Below are positions 16,895-25,398 of a stretch of DNA of 64,000 nt, in pieces. The DNA is from Flavobacterium beibuense (GTDB lineage: Bacteria; Bacteroidota; Bacteroidia; Flavobacteriales; Flavobacteriaceae). A program made the position numbers and the translations under genes. How positions within the stretch are numbered: the stretch's first letter is position 1; each line of letters opens with the position of its first letter. The notes under the pieces were generated by a model, which had not been told where the DNA came from, did no database searches, and saw only the letters and a list, made by a program, of their open reading frames with translations. The stretch spans positions 1-64,000 of the forward strand of contig NZ_JUIW01000013.1 of the NCBI RefSeq assembly GCF_004151245.1, given 5' to 3'.

Positions 16895-18628
16895 TTATTT
16901 CATTTTCCTGTAAACAGGATATTGTAAATAAGATTTCTCGTAGTAAACCGATTGCCTGTAAATCCAGTCCAGTTGTGCTTCGCCGCTCTCTGCAAAGGCT
17001 TTGTCTTCCTGTTTCTTTTTCTCGAACGCCGCTTTTAGTTTGGGATCATCCTTAAGCAGTTTTGCAGCGGTATCTTCAAATACATAAGCAGAGAAATATT
17101 CTTTTTGTTGCAGTATGGCATCAAAAAAGTTCCAGTTAAAGTAGGAATCAGGCGCTTCAGGCTCTAAGGTTTCCAGCAGATATTTTACATTAGGCTGTTT
17201 AGTACTGATTATAAAATCGCCTTTATGAAACTGAACTTTTTCTGTTTTTACGGATACCTTAGTGCTGTTATGAGGGTGGTGACCTTCATAAGCGTTAGAG
17301 CTCGTTTTATAATCAATTATACTATAGCTTTCCACCTCAATTTCCATATCCCTGTCCAGAGGCTGCATGTCTATACCGTTAAGCTTTAAAAGTTCTATGG
17401 CATTCCACCATGATTTAGGTACAATATAAGCCTCAGGAATAGTAACCTCTTTTACCGGACTGTATTCCTGATAATAAGGTAAATTCTTTTTAAACGGCTT
17501 GGATCTGTCATAATACAACCTTGGTTTTCCCGAGACCTCACTAGTTTTGTAATCACCTTCATAACCTAAAAACTCCAGTTGGGTTACCTGGGTTTTGTCC
17601 AGTTCCCATAGCAGGGTATATTTCATACCCGGTTGGTAGTTTTTAAGGTTCTCGGCACGAAGCTGTTTTATATTTTTATAGTTCTTTTCTATATAATCTA
17701 TAGAAGCCACCATATAATCGTAAGTCACCTTAACACGCGGTGCATAATCCTTAAGCATGTGTGTTTCGGGCATAGAGCCAATGGTGTTGAACATAGAGGC
17801 ATACCCTGTAGAATATCTTGGGTAATCCATAAACTGTTCAAAACCGCCATCGGGCTTTTGGTCGTGTATGTTTACATAAGGAGTCGCTTCAGTACCCTGT
17901 TTTTTCATGTCGGCAAGAATTGCAGGGAGCATATCATTTTTAAAATAAGTGCCCAGCTCCCCACCCAGTTTTTGGTGATGGGTAGCAATATAGGTAAATG
18001 TATACTGATAGTCGGCACCATTGCTAACATGATTGTCTATAAACACATCGGGGTTTACCTTTTGGAAAATCTCAGCAAAGCTCCTGCTGTTTTTGGTGTC
18101 CGATTTCAGGAAGTCCCTGTTAAGGTCATAATTGCGGGCATTGCCCCTAAAACCATAGCTCTCCGGTCCGTTTTGGTTGGCACGGGTGTGGGAGTTGCGG
18201 TTTAGTGCACCGCCTATGTTATATATTGGAATGTTTACAATAACCGTATTCTCGGGTGTTTTTAGTTTACCTGTGGCAAGGTCACGATAAAGCATCATCG
18301 TAGCATCTATGCCGTCGGGTTCACCCGGATGTATACCATTGTTTAATAATAAAACAGCCCTGTTTTTGTGTATCGCTTTAAAATCAAAGTTCTTTTGTGG
18401 ATCAAAAATCACGATATGTAACGGCTCACCACTATCGGTAAGCCCCATGGGCACCATCTGTATGGTTTCAAAGCTATTGTCAAGCATTTTAAAATAAGCA
18501 ATGGTCTCGGCATAAGTTGCCGTTTGGTTGCCGTTGCCTTTTTCATACGGAGTAAGGTACTTGTCGTTATTTTGTGCCATAAGCTGCAGGGAGAACAGGA
18601 TTAATACAAGCGATTTTTTCATAATCAT
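16895..18628 (-). CDS. Exported M14 family zinc carboxypeptidase
   Basis: A 577-residue exported peptidase. The signal peptide is MKKSLVLILFSLQLMAQ; the true start may be the second Met at 18622. The M14 zinc ligands are visible in NNGIHPGEPDGIDATMM (HPGE) and FIDNHVSNGADYQ (His), with the substrate arginines around RNSHTRANQNGPE and NYDLNRDFLK. The protein is longer than a bare M14 domain; the C-terminal part carries extra beta-rich sequence. It follows coaD with overlapping stop and start codons and ends at a terminator. Confidence 0.88.
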   Translation of the reverse strand: MIMKKSLVLILFSLQLMAQNNDKYLTPYEKGNGNQTATYAETIAYFKMLDNSFETIQMVPMGLTDSGEPLHIVIFDPQKNFDFKAIHKNRAVLLLNNGIHPGEPDGIDATMMLYRDLATGKLKTPENTVIVNIPIYNIGGALNRNSHTRANQNGPESYGFRGNARNYDLNRDFLKSDTKNSRSFAEIFQKVNPDVFIDNHVSNGADYQYTFTYIATHHQKLGGELGTYFKNDMLPAILADMKKQGTEATPYVNIHDQKPDGGFEQFMDYPRYSTGYASMFNTIGSMPETHMLKDYAPRVKVTYDYMVASIDYIEKNYKNIKQLRAENLKNYQPGMKYTLLWELDKTQVTQLEFLGYEGDYKTSEVSGKPRLYYDRSKPFKKNLPYYQEYSPVKEVTIPEAYIVPKSWWNAIELLKLNGIDMQPLDRDMEIEVESYSIIDYKTSSNAYEGHHPHNSTKVSVKTEKVQFHKGDFIISTKQPNVKYLLETLEPEAPDSYFNWNFFDAILQQKEYFSAYVFEDTAAKLLKDDPKLKAAFEKKKQEDKAFAESGEAQLDWIYRQSVYYEKSYLQYPVYRKMK

Positions 18629-19083
18629 TATTTTACCCTAACCGAATCGGGAACTAAAATAGTATAATCACCACCGTTGCGCAGCACATCCCTTACAATG
18701 CTTGAGCTTATGTAAGATGTTCTTGCTGCCGTAAGCAGGAATACGGTTTCTATTTTAGACAGTTCGCGGTTAGTGTGTGCAATAGCCTTTTCAAATTCAA
18801 AGTCGGCCGGGTTTCTAAGCCCTCTCAGTATAAACTGGGCACCTACTTTTTGGCAAAGGTCTATGGTTAGGCCTTCATAAGTAATAACCTCTACTTTGGG
18901 CTGATCCTTAAAGGCTTCTTCTATAAAGCGTTTGCGTTCTTCCAACGGGAACATATATTTTTTTTCGGCATTAATCCCAATGGCTATAATAACCTTATCA
19001 AAAAGCTTTACGCCTCTTTTAATAATGTCATAATGCCCAAGGGTAATAGGGTCGAACGATCCCGGAAATACTGCTGTTTTCAT
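18628..19083 (-). CDS. coaD: Pantetheine-phosphate adenylyltransferase
   Basis: Penultimate step of coenzyme A synthesis: transfers AMP to 4'-phosphopantetheine. The 151-residue protein has the nucleotidyltransferase signature PGSFDPITLGHYDII with the TLGH motif, RGLRNPADFEFE, and the C-terminal SYISSSIVRDV helix. Length is typical. It lies 5 bases after ddl on the same strand and overlaps the M14 peptidase start. Confidence 0.95.
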   Translation of the reverse strand: MKTAVFPGSFDPITLGHYDIIKRGVKLFDKVIIAIGINAEKKYMFPLEERKRFIEEAFKDQPKVEVITYEGLTIDLCQKVGAQFILRGLRNPADFEFEKAIAHTNRELSKIETVFLLTAARTSYISSSIVRDVLRNGGDYTILVPDSVRVK

Positions 19084-19088
19084 ATATT

Positions 19089-20066
19089 TTATTTTTTTGC
19101 CAAAGCCTGTTCTATGGCATTATCAAATAGCTGTGGTAACGAAATACCAGCTTCGCGTGCCTGTTGCGGCAGGATACTCTCGGTAGTAAGTCCCGGTACG
19201 GTATTCATTTCAAGCAGGTAAGGCTCATCATTCACAATGATGTACTCACTGCGAGAAAAGCCGTCCATTTTTAATATTTCATAAACGCGTTTTGCCACGC
19301 TGTTTACTTTTTGTGTAAGTTCATCAGATATTCTTGCCGGAGTTATTTCCTGCGACTGCCCCAGATATTTGGCTTCATAATCAAAAAAGTCGTTTTCAGA
19401 TACTATTTCCGTAATAGGAAGTACAGTAACCACACCACCATAATTAATTACACCTACCGATACCTCTGTACCGTCAAGAAAGCTTTCAATGATAATCTCG
19501 TTATCTTCTTTATATGCTTTTTCTATAGCAGGACTAAGCTCTTCTTTCGTCTTAACTTTAGAGATACCAAAGCTTGACCCTGATCTGTTTGGTTTAACAA
19601 AACATGGTAATCCTACCTTATCAATAATGGCCTGTTCGTTTATTTCGTCGCCCAGATTTAGGTAATGCGATACCGCAGTTTTGATTCCGTATGGTTTTAA
19701 AACCGAAAGCAAATCCCTCTTGTTAAAGGTTAATGCTGCCTGGTAGGGATCGCATGAGGTTTGCGGAATATTAAGCAACTGAAGGTAAGCCTGCATTAGT
19801 CCGTCTTCGCCGGGTGTACCGTGAATGGCATTGAAAACCGCATCAAAAGTTACCTTTTTTCCGTTGTAATCAACAGAGAAATCATGTTTGTTCACAAGGT
19901 ATTCGTTACTTTCGTCGTCTACCATTACCCATTTGTCCTTAAGGATGTGCAGGCGGTAGGGATTGTATTTTGTTTTGTCCAGAAATTGGTACACAACATT
20001 CCCGCTTTTAAGGGAAATTTGATATTCACTGGAATATCCGCCCATGATAATGGCAACATTTTTCAT
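19089..20066 (-). CDS. ddl: D-alanine--D-alanine ligase
   Basis: ATP-grasp enzyme that joins two D-alanines for peptidoglycan. I place the start at 20066 (MKNVAIIMGGYSSEYQISLK), giving 325 residues; the frame is open to 20165, but the extra residues are not family-like. Seen: GGYSSEYQIS at the N-terminus, FNAIHGTPGEDG, KPNRSGSSFGISKV for ATP, and DGFSRSEYIIVNDEPYLLE plus EMNTVPGLT for Mg. A minus-strand TATTTTTG box lies at 20100-20107. Co-transcribed with coaD. Confidence 0.94.
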   Translation of the reverse strand: MKNVAIIMGGYSSEYQISLKSGNVVYQFLDKTKYNPYRLHILKDKWVMVDDESNEYLVNKHDFSVDYNGKKVTFDAVFNAIHGTPGEDGLMQAYLQLLNIPQTSCDPYQAALTFNKRDLLSVLKPYGIKTAVSHYLNLGDEINEQAIIDKVGLPCFVKPNRSGSSFGISKVKTKEELSPAIEKAYKEDNEIIIESFLDGTEVSVGVINYGGVVTVLPITEIVSENDFFDYEAKYLGQSQEITPARISDELTQKVNSVAKRVYEILKMDGFSRSEYIIVNDEPYLLEMNTVPGLTTESILPQQAREAGISLPQLFDNAIEQALAKK

Positions 20067-20099
20067 TCTAAATGCGTTAAGTATTAGGTTTTGCTTACA

Positions 20100-20154
20100 C
20101 AAAAATATCATTATTTGTCTAAACTTATAAAGTTTAGTATTATTTATATCTTTG
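20100..20154. promoter_or_regulatory. Divergent -7 boxes of ddl and the PASTA gene
   Basis: TATTTTTG on the minus strand (20100-20107) for ddl and TATCTTTG on the plus strand (20147-20154) for the PASTA gene both fit TAnnTTTG. Clear -33 boxes were not found. Confidence 0.4.
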
Positions 20155-20170
20155 CCAAAAATCATAGTAA

Positions 20171-20761
20171 ATGAGCCTTAAAAACTTTTTGACAAGTAAA
20201 GCATTCTTGAAGCAGATAATTATAGCGCTTATAGTTACTGTAATTGTGGTATTTGCCGTTATGAAATGGCTTAACAGCACCACTAACCACGATCAGAAAA
20301 TACAGGTGCCCGACCTGACAAAGAAATTGGTTAATAAGGCCGAAGCAGAGCTTGAAGCTCTAACATTAACTTATGTTATTGTAGATACGGTTGACTACAA
20401 ACCGGATTATCCTGCTTATGCCATTGTACAACAGGATCCGCTACCTAAAGCTTTTGTAAAAGAAAACCGTAAGATATACATTAAGCTTAACGCAGGCGGT
20501 TATGATGATATTAACCTACCGGATCTTATCCAAAAAACCAAAAGGGCATCAGAATCTATGCTTAAAAGTGTAGGCCTTGAAATAGGTGAGGTTACTTATA
20601 AACCGTACCTTGCTAAAGATGTTGTACTTGAAATGAGACAAAACGGTAAAAAGGTTAAGGCTGGCGATAAGGTTAAAAAGGCATCTAAGATTGACCTTGT
20701 ACTTGGCGACGGCAAAACAGGTTACAACATCTCTGACGATGATAGGGATAATATGCCTTGA
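20171..20761 (+). CDS. Membrane-anchored PASTA domain protein
   Basis: A 196-residue protein with a short cytoplasmic N-terminus, one membrane helix (IIIALIVTVIVVFAVMKWL) and two or three PASTA-type repeats outside, such as VPDLTKKLVNKAEAELEALT and LPDLIQKTKRASESMLKSV. PASTA domains bind peptidoglycan or beta-lactam-like ligands; in other phyla they are fused to kinases or PBPs, but no such domain is present here. The divergent neighbour ddl supports a cell-wall role. The rluD-like gene follows by 39 bases. Confidence 0.85.
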   Translation: MSLKNFLTSKAFLKQIIIALIVTVIVVFAVMKWLNSTTNHDQKIQVPDLTKKLVNKAEAELEALTLTYVIVDTVDYKPDYPAYAIVQQDPLPKAFVKENRKIYIKLNAGGYDDINLPDLIQKTKRASESMLKSVGLEIGEVTYKPYLAKDVVLEMRQNGKKVKAGDKVKKASKIDLVLGDGKTGYNISDDDRDNMP

Positions 20762-20800
20762 AGCTCAGAAGAAGAAAAATAAATAAGCAGAAAGATATAA

Positions 20801-21841
20801 ATGAGTCAGGTTATAACAGAGCAGGAGCCGGATGACGAGCTTTATGAGCATCACCGATTTGTAGCAGGTAAAGGACAGGCCCCGCTAAGAGTAGATAAGT
20901 TTTTAATGAACCTGATGGAAAATGCCACCAGGAACAAAATACAGCAGGCAGCTGCCGATGGTAATATATTTGTAAACGATGTTGCAGTAAAATCCAATTA
21001 TAAGGTTAAGGCTAACGATGTGGTGCGTGTATTACTGGAGCACCCGCCGTATGAGCTTCTTTTAACACCGGAAAACATTCCGTTAGATATAGTGTATGAA
21101 GACGACCAGCTTCTTGTTATAAACAAAGAGCCGGGTATGGTTGTGCATCCGGGGCATGGTAACTATAGTGGTACGCTGGTAAATGCACTGGCTTATCATT
21201 TTGAGAACCTGCCTATGAACAGCAGCGAAAGGCGGGGACTGGTACACAGGATTGATAAAGATACATCAGGGCTTTTGGTTATTGCCAAGACCGAGCAGGC
21301 TATGGCACACCTTACCAAACAGTTTGCCGATAAAACATCTGAAAGGGAGTATATCGCTATTGTTTGGGGAGATATTGAGGAAGAAGAAGGCACTATTGAA
21401 GGTAATATAGACCGCCACGTTAAAGACCGTATGCAAATGGCTGTATTTGCCGATGGAAGCCAGGGTAAACATGCCGTAACTCACTACAAGGTATTAGAGC
21501 GTCTAGGTTATGTGACTGTGGTTTCGTGCCAGCTGGAAACAGGTCGTACTCACCAGATTCGTGTACACATGAAGCACATAGGGCATACCTTATTTAACGA
21601 TGCGCGCTATGGCGGAGATAAAATACTTAAAGGCACTACTTTTACCAAGTACAAGCAGTTTATAGACAACTGTTTTAAAATACTGCCAAGACAGGCGCTA
21701 CATGCTAAGACTTTAGGTTTTGAGCACCCTACGACAAAAGAGTTTATGCGTTTTGACAGCGAAGTACCTCAGGATATGGTTGAGTGTATTGAAAAATGGA
21801 GAACCTATTCTAAATCGCATACCATTGAGGATGACGAATAG
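20801..21841 (+). CDS. RluA family 23S rRNA pseudouridine synthase
   Basis: Isomerises uridines in rRNA to pseudouridine. The 346 residues begin with an S4 RNA-binding domain (RVDKFLMNLMENATRNKIQQ) and continue with the RluA catalytic domain, whose active-site aspartate lies in HRIDKDTSGLLVIAKT. VVHPGHGNYSGTLVNAL and GRTHQIRVHMKHIGHTLFND complete the signature. The S4-plus-RluA layout is that of RluD or RluC; RluD is the more likely. Probably co-transcribed with the PASTA gene. Confidence 0.9.
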   Translation: MSQVITEQEPDDELYEHHRFVAGKGQAPLRVDKFLMNLMENATRNKIQQAAADGNIFVNDVAVKSNYKVKANDVVRVLLEHPPYELLLTPENIPLDIVYEDDQLLVINKEPGMVVHPGHGNYSGTLVNALAYHFENLPMNSSERRGLVHRIDKDTSGLLVIAKTEQAMAHLTKQFADKTSEREYIAIVWGDIEEEEGTIEGNIDRHVKDRMQMAVFADGSQGKHAVTHYKVLERLGYVTVVSCQLETGRTHQIRVHMKHIGHTLFNDARYGGDKILKGTTFTKYKQFIDNCFKILPRQALHAKTLGFEHPTTKEFMRFDSEVPQDMVECIEKWRTYSKSHTIEDDE

Positions 21842-21892
21842 CATTATGATTCGTTAATTTGGTTATTTGTTAATGCGAAAGCGAACACAGGT

Positions 21893-21922
21893 TGTCATTT
21901 CGACGAAGTAGAAATCTCAAAC
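21893..21922 (+). repeat. Short copy of a dispersed palindromic repeat
   Basis: The sequence begins TGTCATTTCGA and ends GAAATCTCAAAC. The same two ends occur on the minus strand of 24317-24359, there separated by a longer middle part. Both copies lie in intergenic DNA next to terminators, as for REP-like elements. Confidence 0.6.
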
Positions 21923-21937
21923 AGAATTAACAGAAAT

Positions 21938-21976
21938 AAATAAAACTCTCAGCCATTATGACTGGGAGTTTTTTAG
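21938..21976 (+). terminator. Terminator of the PASTA-pseudouridine synthase unit
   Basis: Stem AACTCTCAG / CTGGGAGTT with one G-U pair and a T6 tail, about 100 bases after the synthase stop codon. Confidence 0.65.
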
Positions 21977-21983
21977 TGTCCAT

Positions 21984-22024
21984 AAAAAAACCTGCGGTCC
22001 GTTAAAAGGAACCGCAGGTTTCGG
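21984..22024 (-). terminator. Terminator of the first YceI gene
   Basis: Arms AAACCTGCGGT (21988-21998) and ACCGCAGGTTT (22011-22021). Read leftward it ends in a T7 run. Confidence 0.75.
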
Positions 22025-22048
22025 GAAACATATATAAAGGTAAACCAG

Positions 22049-22579
22049 TTACTGTTTAATAAACTGTAATTCTATAGCAAGTTTAACTTCCTCACCAACA
22101 AGAACACCACCGGCTTCTAGAGCAGAGTTCCAGTTTAGTCCCCAGTCCTTACGGTTTATTTTACCTGTAATGGAGAAACCTGTTTTGGTATTACCCCAAG
22201 GGTCTTTTGCAAGTCCGCCAAATTCTACGTCAAGTTTTACCGGTTTTGTAACCCCGTGTAAAGTAAGGTCTCCTTTAAGAGTATACTCTCCTTCGTCTTC
22301 TTTAGTAAAAGAAGTAGCAGAGAAAGTTAATTTAGGAAATTTTGCAGCGTCAAAAAAGTCGGCGCTTAAAAGGTGCGCATCCCTGTCGGCATTACCAGTT
22401 GTTATAGAATCAACCTCTCCGGTAAATTCTATTTTAGCATTTTCAAAATCGTCTCCGTTAGTTTCAATGTAAGCGTCAAACTTTTGGAAGCTTCCTGAAA
22501 CGTTAGTAAACATCATGTGTTTTACTTTAAATCCTATTTCTGAGTGTGAAGGGTCTATTACCCATTTAGTTGCAGACAT
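22049..22579 (-). CDS. YceI family protein
   Basis: A 176-residue lipocalin-like YceI protein, expected to bind a long isoprenoid or fatty-acid-like molecule in its barrel. Family marks: WVIDPSHSEIGFKVKHMMF at the N-terminus, HLLSADFFDAAKFPKLTF, and GFSITGKINRKDWGLNWNS. There is no signal peptide, so unlike E. coli YceI it would be cytoplasmic. It lies downstream of the pirin gene on the same strand. A second, divergent YceI gene is at 40278-40820. Confidence 0.9.
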   Translation of the reverse strand: MSATKWVIDPSHSEIGFKVKHMMFTNVSGSFQKFDAYIETNGDDFENAKIEFTGEVDSITTGNADRDAHLLSADFFDAAKFPKLTFSATSFTKEDEGEYTLKGDLTLHGVTKPVKLDVEFGGLAKDPWGNTKTGFSITGKINRKDWGLNWNSALEAGGVLVGEEVKLAIELQFIKQ

Positions 22580-22634
22580 AATTTATTAATTTTTAATTGT
22601 TATTGATTTAATTTCTGTATTAAGTTACTGATTT

Positions 22635-23510
22635 TTAAACTGTCATTGGTACATCCATTATTAATATTTCGGCACCTTTACTTAAAGCCTTTATAGTAAT
22701 ACTGTTACTGTCCCATACGCCAAGTCCGTCTCTGCGGTTAAGGGTTATACCGTTAATGCTGAAGTCGCCTTCCAAAACAAACACATATACACCGTTACCC
22801 TTTTTCTTAAAGTCATATTTAGTGCTTTTATCTTTATCAAACTTTCCTAAGTGGAACCATGCGTCCTGATGGATCCATACACCGGCATCATTAGGGTTTG
22901 GCGAAAGTATCTGTTGCATTTTGTTTTGCCTGTCGGCTGCCTTTAGTGTTATCTGGTCATAACGTGGGGTAACATTCCTTTTGTTAGGATATACCCATAT
23001 TTGAAGAAACTTGGTAAGCTTGTCTTTATTCTTGTTGTATTCGCTGTGATAAATACCTGTACCGGCACTCATAACCTGAATATCGCCATTTTTTATAACC
23101 GTGGTATTGCCCATACTGTCTTTGTGTTCAAGGTCTCCTTCCAGCGGAATGGAAATGATTTCCATATTATCGTGCGGGTGAGTACCAAAACCCATTCCCG
23201 GATCTACACGGTCGTCATTAAGTACCCTTAGTACACCAAAGTGCATCCTGTCGGGATTATAATAGTTGGCAAAGCTAAAAGTGTGGTGAGAATCTAACCA
23301 GCCATGATTAGCGTGGCCTCGTGTGTTTGCTTTATGAAGAACTGTGCTTTCGGTTATTTTAGAATCTTCGTTAGGGAGATGGTTGTAACCTATAGGTTCC
23401 AGTGGTTGTATTTCGTCTATATCGTTTTTAAGCGCATCGCCTACAGCAGATGAGGCAACAAACATTCCTGTGCCCATCAGTCCTTTCTTTATAAAATCTT
23501 TTCGGTTCAT
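22635..23510 (-). CDS. Exported pirin family protein
   Basis: About 291 residues, start chosen at 23510 (MNRKDFIKKGLMGTGMFVASS) because that begins a Tat-like leader; the frame is open to 23540. The body is a bicupin: MGFGTHPHDNMEIISIPLEG carries the metal-binding histidines, and QVMSAGTGIYHSEYN is a pirin hallmark. Pirins bind Fe or Ni, and some are quercetinases; the activity here is unknown. Export of a pirin is less usual. The divergent or upstream Crp-type gene might control it. Confidence 0.85.
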   Translation of the reverse strand: MNRKDFIKKGLMGTGMFVASSAVGDALKNDIDEIQPLEPIGYNHLPNEDSKITESTVLHKANTRGHANHGWLDSHHTFSFANYYNPDRMHFGVLRVLNDDRVDPGMGFGTHPHDNMEIISIPLEGDLEHKDSMGNTTVIKNGDIQVMSAGTGIYHSEYNKNKDKLTKFLQIWVYPNKRNVTPRYDQITLKAADRQNKMQQILSPNPNDAGVWIHQDAWFHLGKFDKDKSTKYDFKKKGNGVYVFVLEGDFSINGITLNRRDGLGVWDSNSITIKALSKGAEILIMDVPMTV

Positions 23511-23613
23511 AGTAGCGGTTGTTTTAATATTACAGTACAAAGTTGCGTAATACTAAAACCCAAAACATTGAACTAGGACAAGAAATACATTTTAGATAGA
23601 AAATTTGTAGATA

Positions 23614-24201
23614 TTAATGTTTTGCAATCTTAGCTCTTACTTTACTAAGGAATTCTGCAGAAATACCAAGGTATGAGGCTATATAGTGCTGAGCTACACG
23701 CTGTGGCAGGGTAGGATAGTGGTCTAAAAACTCAAGGTATTTGTCCACAGCCGTTTTAGCTATGGTATTAAAAAGCCTGTCCTGTGTAACGGCAAGATTA
23801 CGGTATAACAGTATTCTGAAAGCCCTTTCAAATCTTGGGGCTTTTTTAAAAAGCTCTTCTTTGCTTTCTGGAGTAAAGATAAGGAGTTCACAATCCTCTA
23901 ATGTTTCAATAAATGTATGGCTGGGCCTGTTTTCATAAATACTAAAGGAGATATCGCTAACCCAGGAGTTTTCTATAGCAAACTGAAGTATAACTTCCTG
24001 CCCGCCTGCATCTATATAATACTTTCTTATACAGCCCTTAATTACAAAAGCCTCAAAGTTGCACATTTCCCCTTCATGCAGCATGATGGTTTTTTTTGGT
24101 ACTTCCCTATATTCAAGCAGTGAATTTAAAATATCCAGTTCTTCTTTGGAAAAAGAAACATACCGGCTAATGCTTTCATTTATTTGTGAATACTTGTCCA
24201 T
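23614..24201 (-). CDS. Crp/Fnr family transcriptional regulator
   Basis: A 195-residue one-component regulator. N-terminal cyclic-nucleotide-binding-like beta roll (MLHEGEMCNFEAFVIKGCIR), dimerisation helix (FERAFRILLYRNLAVTQDRL), and C-terminal helix-turn-helix (RVAQHYIASYLGISAEFLSKVRA). The cAMP-contact residues of true CRP are not evident, which is common for this Bacteroidota group. A minus-strand TATATTTG box is at 24219-24226. Target genes unknown; the pirin gene downstream is a candidate. Confidence 0.88.
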   Translation of the reverse strand: MDKYSQINESISRYVSFSKEELDILNSLLEYREVPKKTIMLHEGEMCNFEAFVIKGCIRKYYIDAGGQEVILQFAIENSWVSDISFSIYENRPSHTFIETLEDCELLIFTPESKEELFKKAPRFERAFRILLYRNLAVTQDRLFNTIAKTAVDKYLEFLDHYPTLPQRVAQHYIASYLGISAEFLSKVRAKIAKH

Positions 24202-24218
24202 GCTGTAAGAGTTTACAA

Positions 24219-24226
24219 CAAATATA
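24219..24226 (-). promoter_or_regulatory. Candidate -7 box of the Crp/Fnr gene
   Basis: Minus-strand TATATTTG matches TAnnTTTG, 18 bases before the start codon. Confidence 0.4.
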
Positions 24227-24249
24227 AATTATTTAAGGGTACAAAAAAA

Positions 24250-24377
24250 GTGCTGTCTCAAAAGCAAAATGCACTGTTTTTCCATTTCGACCTTGTGGAG
24301 AAATCTTTAAATATGGGTTTGAGATTTCTCGACTTCACTGCGTTACGCTCGAAATGACACTCTTGAGACAGCTCTTT
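24250..24377. repeat. Nested palindromic repeat element
   Basis: An imperfect palindrome of about 125 bases. Outer arms are GCTGTCTCA (24252-24260) and TGAGACAGC. Inner arms are CATTTCGA / TCGAAATG and GAGAAATCT / AGATTTCTC. The segment 24317-24359 matches, in reverse, the shorter element at 21893-21922. It probably folds as RNA and, with its T-rich right edge, may also end transcription. Confidence 0.65.
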
Positions 24378-24379
24378 AT

Positions 24380-24742
24380 TTATTCATTTTCGGGAATAGG
24401 TTCCCATAATTCTATTTTATTTCCTTCCGGATCATAAACCCAAGCGAATTTACCAAATGACGCTTCGTCGCGTTTTTCATCTATTCGTACTCCATCGGCT
24501 TTTAGCATTTCAAGGAACTCTTCCAGTCCTTCAACCCTGAAGTTTACCATAAACTGCTGGTTTTTGCTAAAATATTTGGTGTCTGCCTTAAATGGAGCAA
24601 ATACCGTAGGGCCCTGTTCCTGTTCCCATATTTTGCCACTGCCTATCGAGTGTATCCCGAAATACTTTTCATACCACTGGCTTAATGCCGTACTGTCCTG
24701 TGAACGGAAAAATAATCCGCCTATTCCTGTTATTCTGCCCAT
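24380..24742 (-). CDS. VOC (glyoxalase/bleomycin-resistance fold) protein
   Basis: A 120-residue vicinal-oxygen-chelate protein: IGGLFFRSQDSTALSQWYEK at the N-terminus and a C-terminal FAWVYDPEGNKIELWEP strand with the metal-ligand glutamate. Most such small VOC proteins have no known substrate. Its start overlaps the end of the DUF4199 gene by 13 bases, so the two are co-translated or at least co-transcribed. Confidence 0.87.
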   Translation of the reverse strand: MGRITGIGGLFFRSQDSTALSQWYEKYFGIHSIGSGKIWEQEQGPTVFAPFKADTKYFSKNQQFMVNFRVEGLEEFLEMLKADGVRIDEKRDEASFGKFAWVYDPEGNKIELWEPIPENE

Positions 24743-25275
24743 GCCTTAAATTCTTCTTTATTTTGTTTAGGTCTCTTTTTAAGTATTAGGGCAGCTAGTA
24801 ACGTAAATATTATTCCTACCCATAAAATTTCAACATACGTATAAAGTATTACCATCAAAGGATTTTTGTAGTTCTCAACAAATTTTGCATTCTCGGCTAT
24901 TTGGGCATTTATTTGTTCTGCAGTACTTCCTGTTTCCCTCATCTGTTCAACGATCTTATCCCCGTACTGTTGAGCAAAATTTGGGTAATAGTTGTAAAAT
25001 ATTATAAGCCATACAAAAACATATATAGTTGAGGTAATAAGCGACATAAGCAGTCCCATCTTTAATGCTTTTAGAAATGTAATAGAACCCCCGGCCTGTT
25101 TATCCCTGTAATTTTTAATACCCACAAAAATTAAAGAGAAGCCCACAATCATGGATGCAAAGCCGATAATCATGGCATTTGTCATATTCTCGTGCCCGGT
25201 AAGGAAAGTAATGACGTACCCGATGATACTTATTACCCCTCCGATTAAACCGTAAGTTAAGATAGTTTTTGTCAT
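24730..25275 (-). CDS. DUF4199 membrane protein
   Basis: A 181-residue protein with four predicted membrane helices: ILTYGLIGGVISIIGYVITF, an alanine/methionine-rich second, LKMGLLMSLITSTIYVFVWL, and the last near ILYTYVEILWVGIIFTLLAA. A soluble loop of about 50 residues (YYPNFAQQYGDKIVEQMRET) lies between helices 3 and 4. This arrangement is the DUF4199 family, widespread in Bacteroidota and without assigned function. It sits between the VOC gene and the LuxR-type gene. Confidence 0.85.
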   Translation of the reverse strand: MTKTILTYGLIGGVISIIGYVITFLTGHENMTNAMIIGFASMIVGFSLIFVGIKNYRDKQAGGSITFLKALKMGLLMSLITSTIYVFVWLIIFYNYYPNFAQQYGDKIVEQMRETGSTAEQINAQIAENAKFVENYKNPLMVILYTYVEILWVGIIFTLLAALILKKRPKQNKEEFKAWAE

Positions 25276-25398
25276 ACCTGTTATTTGTTTTTATTGTTTG
25301 TTTATGGTGCAAAAATGAGTAATATCACATAAAACAGCCTCATCCTTTCGGGTGATTTTGCTGTTTTTTATAAAATTACAACTTTTGGGTGATAGGTG

